Assembly (NCBI RefSeq): GCF_964340395.1
Contig: NC_135568.1
Location: forward strand, 16,231,776-16,295,775
Direction: 5' to 3'
Length of the DNA: 64,000 bases
Origin: Glandiceps talaboti
Taxonomy: Eukaryota; Hemichordata; Enteropneusta; Spengelidae
Part shown: piece by piece, positions 25,601-35,895 of the stretch
How the letters are laid out: each line of letters begins with the position of its first letter
Numbering within the stretch: position 1 is the first letter of the stretch
The notes under the pieces: generated by a model
What the model was told of the DNA's origin: nothing
Database searches by the model: none
What the model saw: only the letters and a program-made list of their open reading frames with translations
Position numbers and translations under genes: made by a program

Positions 25601-26313
25601 ACACTCATGATTCTAACAATTACATGGGCACCCCACCCCATCATAATCTCAGAACAAATAGAGAAGGGACAGGGGATGGATGGGAACACAAGAGGCACGT
25701 GACGTACACATATTATTGCTTAGAGAATTAGATTGCCGCTTTCCTAAGGAAAATATCCCTCCTGCTACATATATATAAATCTCTACACTAGTAGATATTA
25801 ACACAAATTATTTGCTCACGGGTAGGAAATCATAGTCAAAACGTTGTCATATCTAGTCCGTAGACAAGGAAAATAAGAAAATACTATGTACACGCCCCTG
25901 TGCCCTGTGGATGAGGACAGGGGATGGTGTCAGAATCATGACTGGGAATCACGGTCTGATATTGCAAGCAGGAATACGCATTTGTCCTTGTGAGCGCTAG
26001 CCATATAAAGATTCGGCGTGGAATCTTTTCGGGGACTTTGATGACCAAGAAAGTCATTGAATTTGTTGCAGTCTGCACATGTCAACAAATGCGGAAATAC
26101 AACTCCATGACGAACTCACGCGCAAGCTGTGCGCATTGAATACAATGTATAATCGTGATCTTAGGTTAGATTCTAAAAAATATCGATACGGAAGCATGTT
26201 TAATTATGCTAATTAGATTAACAACAAACGATCGGCAAATTGTGCAGAATAGAAGAAACTTACGTAAAGAATGGTGGAAATTTGTACTGCCAAGGCCACT
26301 CGAACGTCGCCAT
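13639..26313 (-). CDS. VPS25: VPS25, ESCRT-II subunit, six exons, 175 aa
   Basis: VPS25 is the two-winged-helix subunit of ESCRT-II; two copies bind VPS22/VPS36 and recruit the ESCRT-III subunit CHMP6/VPS20 during endosomal cargo sorting. Minus-strand exons are 26313-26264, 25384-25239, 24011-23958, 23542-23454, 22373-22298 and 13751-13639. They total 528 bp (175 codons plus stop) against about 176 residues in human. The start gives MATFEWPWQYKFPPFFT, the conserved aromatic/PPFF N-terminus used to bind the ESCRT-II core. Later segments include LETRQKQLQAWCSLVLSY, IVLEELRKKG, LIMWRTPEEWGSLLYQW, TLYELVSGDDT and the C-terminal GVKFF. Every junction is GT-AG and phase-consistent. The last intron (22297-13752) is about 8.5 kb and holds a nested block of unrelated exons. 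The gene is divergent from UBE2F. Confidence 0.95.
13840..14056. repeat. 40-45 bp minisatellite, left flank of nested block
   Basis: Four to five copies of a unit with 'atctgagcctagctacac', 'tttgacagaat' and 'acatgtatgcatt'. The same repeat in the same orientation recurs at 20925-21360, on the other side of the nested exons in VPS25 intron 5. Confidence 0.85.
14209..14313 (+). other. Possible plus-strand first coding exon
   Basis: An ATG-started frame of 35 codons (MPERDKACHLIGILVLHAAR...) has a natural-looking composition. It runs into a good donor, 'acg' followed by 'gtaaga', in phase 0. Local CpG content is raised. No downstream phase-0 exon was identified with confidence. The opposite strand carries a 122-codon open frame with no recognisable domain, so the coding strand is uncertain. 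Confidence 0.25.
15033..15461 (-). CDS. Protease-like exon of a transposon-type protein
   Basis: An open frame of 142 codons. Its second half (SYLFMFANNRIIFVDTHSHS, then GSLVLSVSTSHIEEL) follows the pattern of a cysteine-peptidase-like fold common in large transposon-encoded proteins, where strand residues precede a F(D)(S/T)H(S) motif and a glycine-rich strand. The first half has INDDYITQMHSSHTC, reminiscent of the LNDEYI segment of Ulp1/C48-like proteins. The catalytic Cys cannot be assigned. It lies in VPS25 intron 5 in the same orientation, about 2 kb downstream of the RING-like exon, so it may be part of the same nested unit or a separate fragment. Family placement is from memory and tentative. 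Confidence 0.4.
   Translation of the reverse strand: MLIHCKLNGNAINDDYITQMHSSHTCTGHLNFGVHDAVTFLSPLLHVRDIGQEVGPVYLKVNSSQTNQSHLLYYLIQLTHTNNTALIYIRNGRSYLFMFANNRIIFVDTHSHSSSSRDNHNRYGSLVLSVSTSHIEELSIVL
15728..16345. repeat. About 20-bp minisatellite with compound units
   Basis: Roughly 30 copies of 'gtgggttgacctctctgtgt' and close variants ('gagatgggttgacctctgtg', 'gtgggttgtcccgtgtgtgt') occur in recurring combinations, so a longer compound unit has also been duplicated. Open frames on both strands (Thr/Gln/Pro-rich on minus, Trp/Val-rich on plus) come from the repeat. Confidence 0.9.
16478..17412. repeat. 42-bp minisatellite, about 22 copies
   Basis: The unit is 42 bp ('ctgtatttgtgaatgtgcac' followed by 'gactgatagtagttactgtc' and 'tg'). 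Copies differ at only a few positions (cac/caa/tac, gta/gaa, att/atc). Because 42 is divisible by three, the plus strand stays open for 303 codons as a Cys-rich 14-residue repeat. The minus strand gives a Ser/Asn/Tyr-rich repeat broken by stops where 'gat' becomes 'gtt'. It begins about 95 bp past the stop codon of the RING-like exon, so it is better read as 3'-UTR or intronic satellite than as coding. Confidence 0.9.
17505..20362 (-). CDS. Nested transposon-derived-type gene with RING-like end (model incomplete)
   Basis: These exons lie inside VPS25 intron 5 on the same strand. They are 20362-20244 (cysteine motif ICRKCRKMV), 19907-19817 (acidic linker with IDDNDDDHLP), 19334-19109 (DFPSLVDKLQQSLK and YKRMLSFSEQHAPGLYH), 18769-18664 (KIGMLIIDDYTVIRTPRLPD) and 17632-17505 (LPCGHSYHQVCF then CVTC and a stop). 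The first three join with matching phase (0, 1). Exon four joins to exon five in phase 1. Exons three and four do not match in phase, so an exon is missing or the gene is broken. The LIIDDY segment resembles a domain of transposon-derived uncharacterised proteins in marine invertebrates. The last exon has the C-x-H-x2-H-x2-C...C-x2-C half of a RING; its first half was not found. Function unknown. Confidence 0.5.
17987..18100 (+). other. Strand-ambiguous exon-like segment
   Basis: On the plus strand this 114-bp segment is bounded by 'cag' and 'gtaaac' and is open and symmetric (phase 2 in and out). It encodes LFGEEIVAQWKIPVVDDVC and then C-x2-C and C-x-C pairs, which looks like a small zinc-binding exon. 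On the minus strand the same region also has an acceptor and donor with one open frame (VYSQCDHHDYDS). It lies between exons of the minus-strand nested gene, but its minus reading does not fit their phase. I cannot decide the strand. Confidence 0.3.
20363..20605 (-). pseudogene. Zinc-binding-like upstream segment, interrupted by TAA
   Basis: Directly upstream of the first nested exon and in the same frame is an open stretch containing VDCSIENPDKFIRAGK and FLCRHHYDLLRRKSKCVC, whose Cys/His spacing suggests a small zinc-binding fold. It ends at a TAA (about 20364) next to a seven-T run, and the following codons continue into the CRKC exon. Either one base change has broken an N-terminal domain, or a short intron (donor at 'gct g|gtaaat', acceptor 'ttttaag') removes the middle; the latter keeps frame (phase 1). 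No in-frame ATG is seen upstream. Confidence 0.35.
20742..20936 (-). other. Open frame upstream of nested gene
   Basis: A 64-codon frame (HISGCKFYGRGSDWCDWNID...) on the minus strand with locally raised CpG ('acgcatgcgcac'). It could be a 5' exon or promoter region of the nested gene. No domain is recognised and the splice to the next segment is unresolved. Confidence 0.25.
20925..21360. repeat. 40-45 bp minisatellite, right flank of nested block
   Basis: About ten units of 'ctgagcctagctacactttg' plus 'acagaatccatgtatgcatt' variants, in the same family and orientation as 13840-14056. Confidence 0.85.
21361..22297. other. VPS25 intron 5, no further gene seen
   Basis: AT-rich sequence. A 62-codon plus-strand frame at 21471-21659 and a Lys/Thr/Tyr-rich minus frame at 21918-22100 have no domain or splice support. 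Confidence 0.5.
24091..24441. mobile_element. MITE family E, copy 1 (TA target site)
   Basis: In VPS25 intron 2. The termini 'caactactaacatcaggc' and 'ctgacgtcagtaattg' are inverted and flanked by TA on each side. A second pairing lies inside the ends ('ccaatccatttgtttacttt' against its complement near 24146). A second copy is at 36586-36940. TA flanks suggest a Tc1/mariner-type (Stowaway-like) origin. Confidence 0.8.
24545..24805 (+). mobile_element. Possible tRNA-derived SINE
   Basis: A match to the pol III B box, 'ggttcaagcc' (24605-24614), sits about 50 bp after a tRNA-like start ('gttacagtggatggcttgg'), followed by a non-tRNA body. No clear poly-A or target-site duplication is visible. 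One copy only in the window, so this is tentative. Confidence 0.4.
24851..25020. mobile_element. MITE family D, copy 1, with 8-bp target-site duplication
   Basis: A 170-bp element in VPS25 intron 2 with ends 'cagtgtgccctct' and 'agagggaacactg'. It is flanked on both sides by the identical octamer 'ccaagggt' (24843-24850 and 25021-25028). An 8-bp duplication is the hallmark of hAT-superfamily insertion. Related copies lie at 27388-27560 and 32153-32340, in the opposite orientation to this one. Confidence 0.88.
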
Positions 26314-26921
26314 TTGTAACGCTAAGTCTGCGCATGTCACACATTGACACAAGGAAAATCCACTTTATTTATTTTCCCTAGCCATCTTTTGCTTGCACTG
26401 TTGTCATCTCAAAACGTCTTATCGTTAATATGATTATTACTAAGGTTACAATCATCAAATTGAACATTAATTTGTTTATTTTAGCCGCAAACTTTTAACC
26501 AATGAACGTCCGTCTTGTTAACGACCAATCACAAACAATATCTCTTGAAATTCCTTCAATAATCTATACATCCTCTTTCGCAACAGATTTACATGCGTAC
26601 GTTATGCATTACTGTTTGTGCATGTAAGGTCAATAAATTGGCATAGAATATATTATTCTATATTTATAATAATTAAAGAAGGAAATTAAAATGTTATTTC
26701 TGATAGAAAGTTACCCTAATTTCAGTTTTTTCTTTCCGCATTAAAATCTCAACAGAAATGAGGATGACCTCTGAACTATTGAAAATCTCTTCCGCTAGCG
26801 CTAGACATATCGGACCGAGTCAATGTTTTGATACGAATATGTCGTAAATTTGTGGAGATTTCTACGGTCGACTGCCTGTGGACCTACGTTATTGTGATTT
26901 GTTAAAGTTTATACCTGTGTG
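26314..26921. promoter_or_regulatory. Divergent promoter region VPS25 / UBE2F, with UBE2F 5'-UTR exon
   Basis: The VPS25 start codon at 26313 (minus) and a consensus donor at 26922 ('tgtg' then 'gtaagtac', plus) lie about 600 bp apart. The right part (about 26780-26921) is CpG-richer and has no coding frame, which fits a noncoding first exon for UBE2F, whose first coding exon begins with an acceptor at 30996. No TATA box is evident next to either gene. The exact transcription starts are not visible. The exon assignment is inference from the isolated strong donor. Confidence 0.55.
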
Positions 26922-27387
26922 GTAAGTACATTATAGTATTATTACATTGTAAATGGTCACGTCAAAAGTATAAATGCTAAACTTGGTCCCAAGGCTGGAC
27001 CCAATGGATCGAGGGTACGTACATCACTACATGTAGTTAGTTAGACACTATTGAGTGTTACCATGTTTTGTAGACAGTCTGACTGTTAAATTTACATGTT
27101 CCAGTCTAATATTTAGCACTTGTCAAAGAAAGGGGCGTTTACGTTAGTTTATAAATCCAATGTACATACACCATGATGGTATCTAGTGAGAGTTGAGGAA
27201 ATTTGAAACAAAAAAATATTGTACAAAAAATTGAGTGACACAAGTCAGCAATGAGTCACTGTCATGTTACGTTGCATCACAATGTATTACACCTAAAACT
27301 CACCTTGTAAACCATAAACAGACTAAGATTCTAGGTGGAAATATCTAGCCACAGTTATTGTTGAAAGAAAAGTTGGTACATTGGGGT

Positions 27388-27560
27388 CAGTGTGCCCTCT
27401 ACTGATAGCCAAATTTTGTTGTGAGTCAAAATGATAAAAAAAACTGTCATATCTTGTGAGTCACCACATAGTAAGAGGTAGGGGAACACCGAATTTTGGT
27501 GTGTCACTAGAAAATGTGTGTATCAGTGGGTTGTCAGATTGACTAACAGAGGGCACACTG
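27388..27560. mobile_element. MITE family D, copy 2
   Basis: Ends 'cagtgtgccctct' and 'agagggcacactg', same family as 24851-25020 but inverted. It lies in UBE2F intron 1. The flanks show no clear 8-bp duplication. Confidence 0.85.
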
Positions 27561-28159
27561 ACTGTGATACATATATTATTGTTGATGTATGCACCTACAG
27601 GCAATAATGTACAAGTATCATGTATGATACGAGAAGTGTTTTAATTCCTTTATATTACATACTTTCCCTTCTCATCATTTTTATTTATATATCTTGTAAT
27701 AAAGTGATGCTGAGTACTTATTAATGAAATCATTGATTAGATTATGAAATACAATCATTCCAGTCATTTGCATCATTTAGTAGAGATACAAATGTAACTT
27801 GTGATCAGAATATCCATCATTTTGCCTAAAAATGTGAGCTAGCCCATGTAACACATGCCTTATTACTGAAATTGTTTGTTACAATTAAAAACAAACGTGT
27901 CTGTTCCTCAGTTCGATTGACTTGTATACAGGGTCACTACATGCCTTGAAGTAAAACCATTTACAGTGATTGTGAACTTTCCTAATTCCCATTCATTTTC
28001 CTTCCACAGTTTGCTACAAATAAACATGTTTTCTGTTAATTAGTTGTTGTGTCTGGAATCCAAAACTATAACGTTTACCTCGAAATCAAAGCTCTACTTG
28101 TACTTGTCAGCATAATTTAGTGAAGTTTTGGTTTGTTTTGGTCTAAATTTGCCTGAAAG

Positions 28160-28520
28160 CTGTGATTTTGAGGTTTTGGTTCGTTATAATCTTATGGTTT
28201 TATTGTTGCACTGGTTATGTTTTGATTGAGGCAAACACTTAAGTTTTGGTTCTTTATAATCTTATGGTTCTATATTTATTGTTGCACTGGTTAAGTTTTG
28301 ATGTTGAGGTATACATGACGTAAGTTTTGGTTCATTATAAAGTTATGGTTTCTATATTTTTTCTTCCATAAAGCTTTGAGTTTGTGACAAACATTAACGT
28401 TTTCTTTCGTTTGGAACTTACAGTTTCTATATTGGACGCAGGAAAGTTTTGATTTTGAAATGAACTAATATTAAAGTTTTGGTTCGTAATAGATTTACTG
28501 TTTCTATGAGAAGTTGAGCT
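28160..28520. repeat. Imperfect tandem repeat, about 80-110 bp
   Basis: Three to four diverged copies containing 'aagttttggttcgttataat', 'cttatggtt' and 'attgttgcactggtt'. They lie in UBE2F intron 1 and are noncoding. Confidence 0.7.
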
Positions 28521-29038
28521 GTATTTTGTAGTGAAGTATTCATTTCTTTGTTATGCTTATTTTAACATTTTGATGTTGAGTAACCGTGTGTGGTTTCATC
28601 AAAACTTCAGTTGCTCTATGTATGTCTTAGTACCTGACTGTGTGTGTGTGTGCCAGTATAGTGTCACTCTGTGGGGATGACTGGTCAGCTTTGATAAGGA
28701 TCTCATATCCAATTACTTCTAATGTTGTCTCGCTGGTAAAAAAAAATGTATGTGTGCCTAGTAAAGTGTATAAAATACAGTATTTCAATTTTGACAGAAA
28801 ATTACTTAACACTGAAAATTACTTAGACAGATTTTGTTAGTCCTGTTAATCCTATAGTTTGTCCTGAATGCTGACAAGCCCATGGTAGTACACCTCTGAT
28901 GATGTTGATCAGATATTAGCAAACATTTGGGTTTCACTATTTTGTGCATCACTCTTATAGTCTGAATAGAAACTAGTTTGATAAAACCTCTTTTGTAACC
29001 CAGTTCTTGCTTTATTGTCTCACATATTATAGCTTGTC

Positions 29039-29575
29039 TGGTCTGAGGAGGCTCTGACTTGAGTACAAAATCAAAATGTACATTGTACTTTGTCAGTACG
29101 ATGCCATTCTCAGTCAGAGATCCAAGTGGTCTCAAACTTGCAAACAGTGCATTTGAATAAAATAATGAGATAGTGAACCCTCATTCACTGACAAGCCAAC
29201 GCAGGCCAATATGATAGGGTCATGTGCGTGTGACAAATATTGTTCTAAATTAGTCATTAGTGAACAAGGACACAACATCTCAGTATCATTCATGACCCAG
29301 AAATCAACTTTTGCAGAGAAAAGTCGTCTTTCTTGAGCCAGGCAGTTCAAAACGTTGACTGGAAATCCATTGACAAGTTGCCTTTGAAGGTTGGAAGAGA
29401 AACATGATGATCTATTGATATTTTTACATATTTTACATGGAGAAAATCGATGCCAAGCTCAAAAGTTTCGACATCGGTGTTTAATCGCAAGTTTGAAAGC
29501 ACTTAGAGTCATACCAACCAAATATATCTGACTCTGTACACAAGTCAGAGCCTCTTCGGACTATACATATTGTTT
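29039..29575. mobile_element. Inverted-repeat element with 26-bp arms
   Basis: 'gtctgaggaggctctgac' (about 29040) and 'gtcagagcctcttcggac' (about 29545) are inverted copies over 26 bp with three mismatches. The interior has open minus frames without recognisable domains. Single copy here. It lies in UBE2F intron 1. Confidence 0.5.
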
Positions 29576-29895
29576 GTCCTGAATTTAGTTACATTTATGT
29601 GAATGAATGTACTAAAAAAAATAGACAGATGAACGTAATTATTTAAAATAACAATTCAAGTCATGGTAGATTTATGAATAGAATTCTGTATCATGCCCTT
29701 GTCATGTTAATGTCTCATACCATACCATTACATCACATTACAACGTTATGCATTAATTAACATGTGGAATAGATAGTTCATTTTTGAAATTGATTACCAT
29801 ACATTGCATGGGTGCATGTACATGTATGTTGTCTTTTTCTGAGTGGTTCGTACAGTTGCCTGTCACCACTAGTTATGCTATCAAATCCACTCACA

Positions 29896-30092
29896 AAACA
29901 CAACACAACACAGCACAACATCACATCACATCACATCACATCACATCACATCACATCACATCACATCACACAATGCACCGCAATGCAACACAACATAACA
30001 CAACACATCACATCACACCACACCACAAAACATATCACATCACAACACAACACAAAACAACACATATATCACATCACAACACAACATGTACA
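29896..30092. repeat. (ACATC)n / (AACAC)n microsatellite
   Basis: A pentanucleotide run of 'acatc' followed by mixed 'aacac' and 'acatc' units in UBE2F intron 1. ORFs across it are artefacts. Confidence 0.95.
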
Positions 30093-30533
30093 CAACACAT
30101 AAAAAAATGCTACAATTCCTGTAACATAAACGCAAATAGATGGAAGTGGCTCAGATCTGAATCACAAAGTTGGGTGAATTTTTCAGCTAAATTACACCTT
30201 ACCTGCCAAAAATTCGGACATTTTCTAACTCCAACTTTAATTACAGAGCCTTCAAGACCCAATAAATGTTCAGAGGTACCCCAATCCCATCAACATCGGC
30301 AAAAGTAACAACGCATGCAGCACTTTGAAACAGCCGTTACGCTGACATTTCATTCACATTTTCAGCGTGATCTCGTCTATTTCCATTAATGTTACAGGAA
30401 TTGTAGCATTTGCTTCCAGTTATTAAACATCGAAATGAGAAAAAAGTACAAATCAGAAGAAAATACCTTCAAAATCACAACAAACGCTACAATTATTGCA
30501 GCTAATGTAAACCATTTTAATGTAGATGAAGAT

Positions 30534-30547
30534 GGGGGGGGGGGGGG
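30534..30547. repeat. G14 tract
   Basis: An uninterrupted run of guanines in UBE2F intron 1. Confidence 0.95.
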
Positions 30548-31001
30548 AGTATTATGGTTATCTATTATTACTACATGTATGTACATGTACATTTATGGAA
30601 ATCTTGGGCATGTACAATGTATTCCCCTGGTGATTGGTACAATGTACAAAAAAATGTGAAAAACACTAAGATTACCTTGTAACCCCTGTAAAACTAAACA
30701 AAACACAGTCATGTACATGTACACTACAAGTAGCAAAGGTACATGTACAACCTACAATGCATGTATTCAATTGTTAAAATACCAATAATTAAAACATACA
30801 TGACTATAACATGTTAATTAGAGGCTGATTTTATCCATAAGTATTACAGTACTTAACAGGTCGACATTGTGATTGCATTTGGGCACTGATTTGTGTGTGC
30901 AGGCCCAGAGTATTTATTCCATATATCTTGTTGAACCTAGCTCATTCATGGTATGTATAATCCCCTGTAACCTTTTTCCTGTTATTTTTATCCAGACCAA
31001 C

Positions 31002-34000
31002 ATGATCACATTATCCAAGAAACTAAGACAAGATGCCGAAAGAAAACAACCTAAGCCTCCAGTGGATGATGGCAAAAGGGTTTCAATACGTGATAAGTTA
31101 TTGGTCAAAGAAGTACAAGAATTAGAAGCTAATTTACCAGGTAAGTTTAGGTGTTTTACTAAGTGTCTAAGTAGGGGGAGAACTGGAAAAAGTAGGGGGG
31201 CGGAGGGGGGTGCCCCCCCCCCCCCCCCCCCCCCCATTGAGAAAATTTGGGGAAAACGTGGACAGTGGAGGCCAGTCAAAGTACCATGTAGAGATACAAA
31301 ATCATTAAATTATATCGTAAAATTATCATGTACATTTACATAACTCATTGCCATGGTAATCATTATGGTATGTATGAATAATACATTACTTTTATGTTGC
31401 ACAAAGCCTTTTCAAACTGACATGATGTAGTCTTCTGCTGAATGCCTCCTGTTTTAGCTATCTGTACAATAAGATTATAATGCAAACACAATGTAGACTA
31501 AATACATGCAATTGTTTTTCAAATCATTTAAACTTTTTGCATGATATTTTAGCAAGATATATACATTATTTAGTTTTTTCAAATTTATTGAGTTACAAAC
31601 ACAGACGAGGATTATGTTGCTTCACCTTATATTTTTTCAAATAGAAAAACATGCCGCAGTATACATGTAGTTGTTTTGTTAATGAAAGGTCCGACATAAA
31701 TAGTCATTTCTCACCCAGTGGCCACTCTATAAAGGGGAACACCACTCCAAGAAGTAAAAGGCATTTTCATAAACTATATGGTTTCTGGAGAGTCATTTCA
31801 TGATTTTACATCAGCTGCACTATGCCATTCCAGACTACAGACAGGAAATTGAGAAATCAGCACCCTCGCTCAAATTGGGGGTATCATCACCTCATAGTAC
31901 TGTTTCTTAAGAGCTTTGACCCTTGGTATTCTGTAGAAGTGTAAATCAGGGATATTTGCATATTGTTCAGACATCGAGACATTGAGACATGAGGAAAGCA
32001 GCAGTGCTTTATGATAACCCGAGTAATCTATACCATGTATACTCCCAAGGTACACTCAGACAGGAAGTAAAGTGCAACCATGGCAAATTTTGGAAAGGCC
32101 TAATTAATAGGTGATTTCAGAGAATAATCAAGTTGATCTTGTGCATGGTGATCAATGTGCCCTCTAATAATAGTCAAATTTTGTTGTTGTGAGTCAAAAT
32201 GAGAAAAACTGGCACTTCTTGTGAGTCACTACATACATAGTAAGAGGTTGGGGAACACCAAATTTGGTGTGTCACTAGGAATTGTGTGCGTCGGTGGCAC
32301 GTGAAATTGGCTTTAATAGAGGGCATACTGATGTGGTCTATACATTTAGGGCTACTGAGCTTGACTAACTTTGCATTGTTTTAGTAAAAACCATACCAAC
32401 AGAATATTCATAAACCGCTTAATTATATTTTAAGATAGGATTGTCTTCTATTTTATTTTACAGCAAGTTGTAAGGTACATTTTGATGATGAACACAAATT
32501 ACATTTATTTAAAATAACTATATCACCCGAAGAAGGCCATTGGAAAAGTGGAAAATTTCATTTTAAAGTAGAAGTACCTGAAGATTACAATATGGTGGTA
32601 AGTGTACAAATCATAGCATATGTACCAGAGATTACTTACATTGGTGCATGCACATACTAGTGGTATTTTTACTGCAGTGCAATACCGAACACATTATTAC
32701 ATACCTGTATGCAAGTGATAAGCAAATGAGGACACGATCATTTACATGTATCTGCAGTACATGAAAGCATGTGATCTCGTTATAGTGACTGCGACATTTT
32801 TATTGAAATTTGTGGTTTTGGATAAACAGAATAACAGAACCCCATGCCATGTGAGTTCCAGTGTGGAACTCAGGGGTACATTGTATTTGCACTCATGCTT
32901 GCAGTGTTTTCTGCTTCACTTTCACGAGTGTACTGCCACAGAGAACACTAAGCACATGTGCAAATACCCCAAGTATGCCATATTTGCACTCACATGTCAT
33001 GGGGTTCTGTCATATGTTTTTACTTAGTAATATGACAAAACCACATGATGTGTAAGTGCAAGTGTGATGTACATGTACTTGGGGCGTTTGAACTTTGTGC
33101 GTGTCATCCTGTTCCCTGCAGTCATACTTTCATGAGCGTTTGCCACTTAATGCAAATACCTAGAGTACCCACATTTGCGCTCATGCGGCATGGGATTCTG
33201 TTATTATTACATACGTTTATCTTGTAAAAATCATACTGTGCGATCACATGATTTCATGTACAAGGAAAGATAGCACACTCATTTGCATAACATTAATACA
33301 CGTATGCAATAATGTGTTTGGTACACAGTGTAAAGACAACTGGTATGGACATACATGTATGTGCACCAGCACAAGTCATTCAGTATTCAGTGCAATCCAG
33401 CAGGACACCAGAGTCACAATGGAAAACGTGTGTTGTTTGGTAGAATCAAACTGAACGATTCTTTTCTTATTTATAGTGTGGCAAATTTAATGAAACCAAG
33501 AGTGAGTGCAAACTACAGTCCCAATGGTTTAACCACTCTACCACTGACATTCCTACCTACATTTTTTTTGTACATGTACTACCAAATGCATATTGAAATA
33601 TTGAAAATTGAAAAATATATCTGAAAAAAGGCAATTTGCAAGTGTTACACACAATTGCTGTACAAACAGTCCTACAACATTAACAATCAGACCTGTGATA
33701 TTCTGACCATTTCACTCTGTGTACACCTTAAAAGGAGAGGGATATTCACAAAATGACAACATTTCATCTAAATATGGTAATGATATAGACTGTACATTGT
33801 ACATGTACAAGCATGATAGGCCAACAAATGTTTACATGGAAACATGAAAGATGGAACAAAATGCATGTAAAATAATGCTCCTGCATACACAAACATACAT
33901 AATTGAAACATAACACAGTGGTTAGGAGCATCGATGGTGTCTCCTGAGGTCAAATGTGTGCGTTTTCAAATTGTTCTCTTTTCAGCCGTTAACATGACTC

Positions 34001-35895
34001 CATTTTCAAATCTATTTGTGCCCGTGTGTGCATGTATATGGCTCCATTTTCGATTGACAATGGTTCAATTTCAGCAGCATTTTCAAAATGTTGTGATTTT
34101 AGTGTCTCCATGGAAACAGGAGGTGCAAATGCAGCAAAATAGTTGTTTTCATATGAAAACGGTTCGTGTAAACAGGGCCTGAGAGTGAGACTTTCCTTAT
34201 GAAAAAACTTATCTTTACTGAGATTCACCATTAGACAGTATTGTTCACTGACTTGTTTATATATTGTATCTTTATACCTAACAGCCTCCAAAAGTTACAT
34301 GTGAAACTAAAATTTGGCATCCTAACATAGCAGAAAATGGTGACATATGTCTAAGGTAAGTGCCAAGTGTACTATTTTCACACACAAATCTTAATGGCTT
34401 GCATATCAGGTTTCCACGGTGATTTATTTTAGGTACCGATGTAACTAACAGACTAACAGTCAAAAACACACAGCCAGACTCGACTGCAAAACCACTAAGT
34501 TAAATTCAAGCCATATATCGTGTGCATATATTCGATTATCGATGCTAGTAGATTTGTCAAATTTGTTCAAGACTAAGCCTGTAAGATCCAGGCCTTGTTT
34601 CCGCAAATTCCGCTTATATAATATACTCAACCTGTAGGGAAGTGAGTTGTTACATAAGCGGTAGAACTTTCAAACTATTCAAAGACCTGAATTTGGTTGA
34701 TAAAGTTACAGCCTGTCATTCACTGTTGAAAATGTTACCATTCCCTGTTTGTATCTTAATTTTTCAGTTTATTACGTGACTACTCAGTAGATGGTACTGG
34801 TTGGGCACCTACAAGGAAATTAAAAGATGTAGTCTGGGGTCTTAATTCACTTTTTTCAGTAAGTACATGTATTCATCTGTATTACTAATATTTGTACTGT
34901 CTTCTTCAAATGCCAATCTGACAGTAATTGACAGTGAAGCTCTAGTGATGCCTTCCAGCTACTCTGTCTGGCTCCATGTTAGCACCTAGCTAATGCAGCA
35001 TGAACACCAAGTGAGTGTAAATGCTAGCCAATGCACCAAAAATATTAGAAAACTTTGGAAAGGAATGTTCATTCAATAGACAATGAGTGCTTTTGAATTA
35101 AACTTTGTAGTATTATTACATGCACCCATTGCACAGTTTGTTATTACACATTTCTTGCCATAGAGGGTGCTATTCCAAGACTGTCGGCCCCGTACTTCAA
35201 CTATAAGATACGTTGTGTGGTTCAGCCCAATCAGGCTTCTAAACCACAACTGTACTATATTGCCCAATATCCTGCACAGTGCGACCAGATTTGGTTGCAG
35301 CCAATCAAATATCATTATGCTGTAAAAGGTGTCAAATGACCACAGCACCAGCTTTTCTGTGTTGATTCATGAGAATAGCCACCTAATGTTATGTCAATAG
35401 TAGACAGTTATGTTTTAGGCCATAGTGTGGTATTTTATCAAGTACAAACAATTGATAAGTATCACCATAACAACAATTGTTCTTATCACCAGAAGCAGAA
35501 ACTATTCGACCTGTTTAATTTCTACATAATGACCTCTGTTTGACCTTCTAATTGCAAGTTCAAGGCCAAGGCCTAATTTCAAAAACTGCCTCTCAGTCCA
35601 GTAATACTTAACATCAAAAAGATTCGTCTGAAATATCAACTTGATCATAAATATCGCCCTCTATCATGAGTGAACAAGACTGACTGTTTGTAGTCGAAAG
35701 CTCTTGGCTTTTATCAAAAGTATGTTGCGTGGATTGGTTAAACTTGAACTTCACTTGTTTTATTTCTTTTTTTTGCAGGATTTACTTAACTTTGATGACC
35801 CTCTTAATATTGAAGCTGCTGAACATTTCTATAGAGATAGAGAAGGTTTTAAATCCAAGGCGTATGACTATGTACGTAGATATGCACAGAGATGA
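31002..35895 (+). CDS. UBE2F: UBE2F, NEDD8-conjugating E2 enzyme, 183 aa
   Basis: UBE2F is the second NEDD8-conjugating enzyme in animals; it takes NEDD8 from the UBA3-NAE1 E1 and, with RBX2, neddylates cullin-5. Coding exons are 31002-31140, 32464-32597, 34285-34355, 34768-34858 and 35779-35895. They total 552 bp (183 codons plus stop) against 185 residues in human, and all junctions are GT-AG and in phase. The N-terminus [10 protein letters not shown] is the conserved extension that contacts E1. The UBC core includes [15 protein letters not shown], whose cysteine (residue 113) is the expected catalytic one, then [19 protein letters not shown] and [16 protein letters not shown]. The start is the first ATG after the acceptor at 30995. 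Introns hold MITE families C and D and homopolymer tracts. Identification is secure. Confidence 0.97.
31213..31235. repeat. C23 tract
   Basis: A homopolymer about 70 bp after the first coding exon of UBE2F. It creates artefactual poly-Pro and poly-Gly frames and is prone to length error. Confidence 0.95.
32153..32340. mobile_element. MITE family D, copy 3
   Basis: Ends 'caatgtgccctcta' and 'agagggcatactg', with internal 'gtgagtcaaaatgag' and 'gtgtgtcactagg' shared with copy 2. It lies in UBE2F before the second coding exon. Confidence 0.82.
32835..33009. mobile_element. MITE family C, copy 2
   Basis: Termini 'cagaaccccatgcca' and 'tgtcatggggttctg', 175 bp apart, the same family as 13084-13256. 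It lies in UBE2F between the second and third coding exons. Confidence 0.82.
33033..33200. mobile_element. MITE family C, copy 3 (diverged)
   Basis: Starts 24 bp after copy 2 with decayed ends 'tgacaaaaccacatgatg' and 'gcatgggattctg'. The right flank ('ttattattac') equals that of copy 1 at 13257, so this is the copy closest in context to the 13-kb locus. Confidence 0.65.
33947..34182. mobile_element. Possible decayed inverted-repeat element
   Basis: The segment ends with 'acggttcgtgtaaacagggc', of the type seen at ends of short DNA-transposon derivatives. Its start has weak inverted similarity ('gcgttttcaaattgttc'). Single copy in the window. It lies in UBE2F just before the third coding exon. 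Confidence 0.3.

Noticed and set aside
28806-29350. Two adjacent minus ORFs in UBE2F intron 1 as a gene
   Set aside because: No recognisable domain or splice structure, and they lie inside an inverted-repeat element.
29784-30308. 174-codon His/Thr-rich plus ORF as a gene
   Set aside because: Its core is an ACATC/AACAC microsatellite and the flanks show no domain.
30914-31279. 121-codon minus ORF over the first UBE2F coding exon
   Set aside because: It is the shadow of UBE2F on the opposite strand extended by the C23 tract.
32746-33624. Plus-strand ORFs in UBE2F intron
   Set aside because: They overlap MITE family C copies and change frame between copies.
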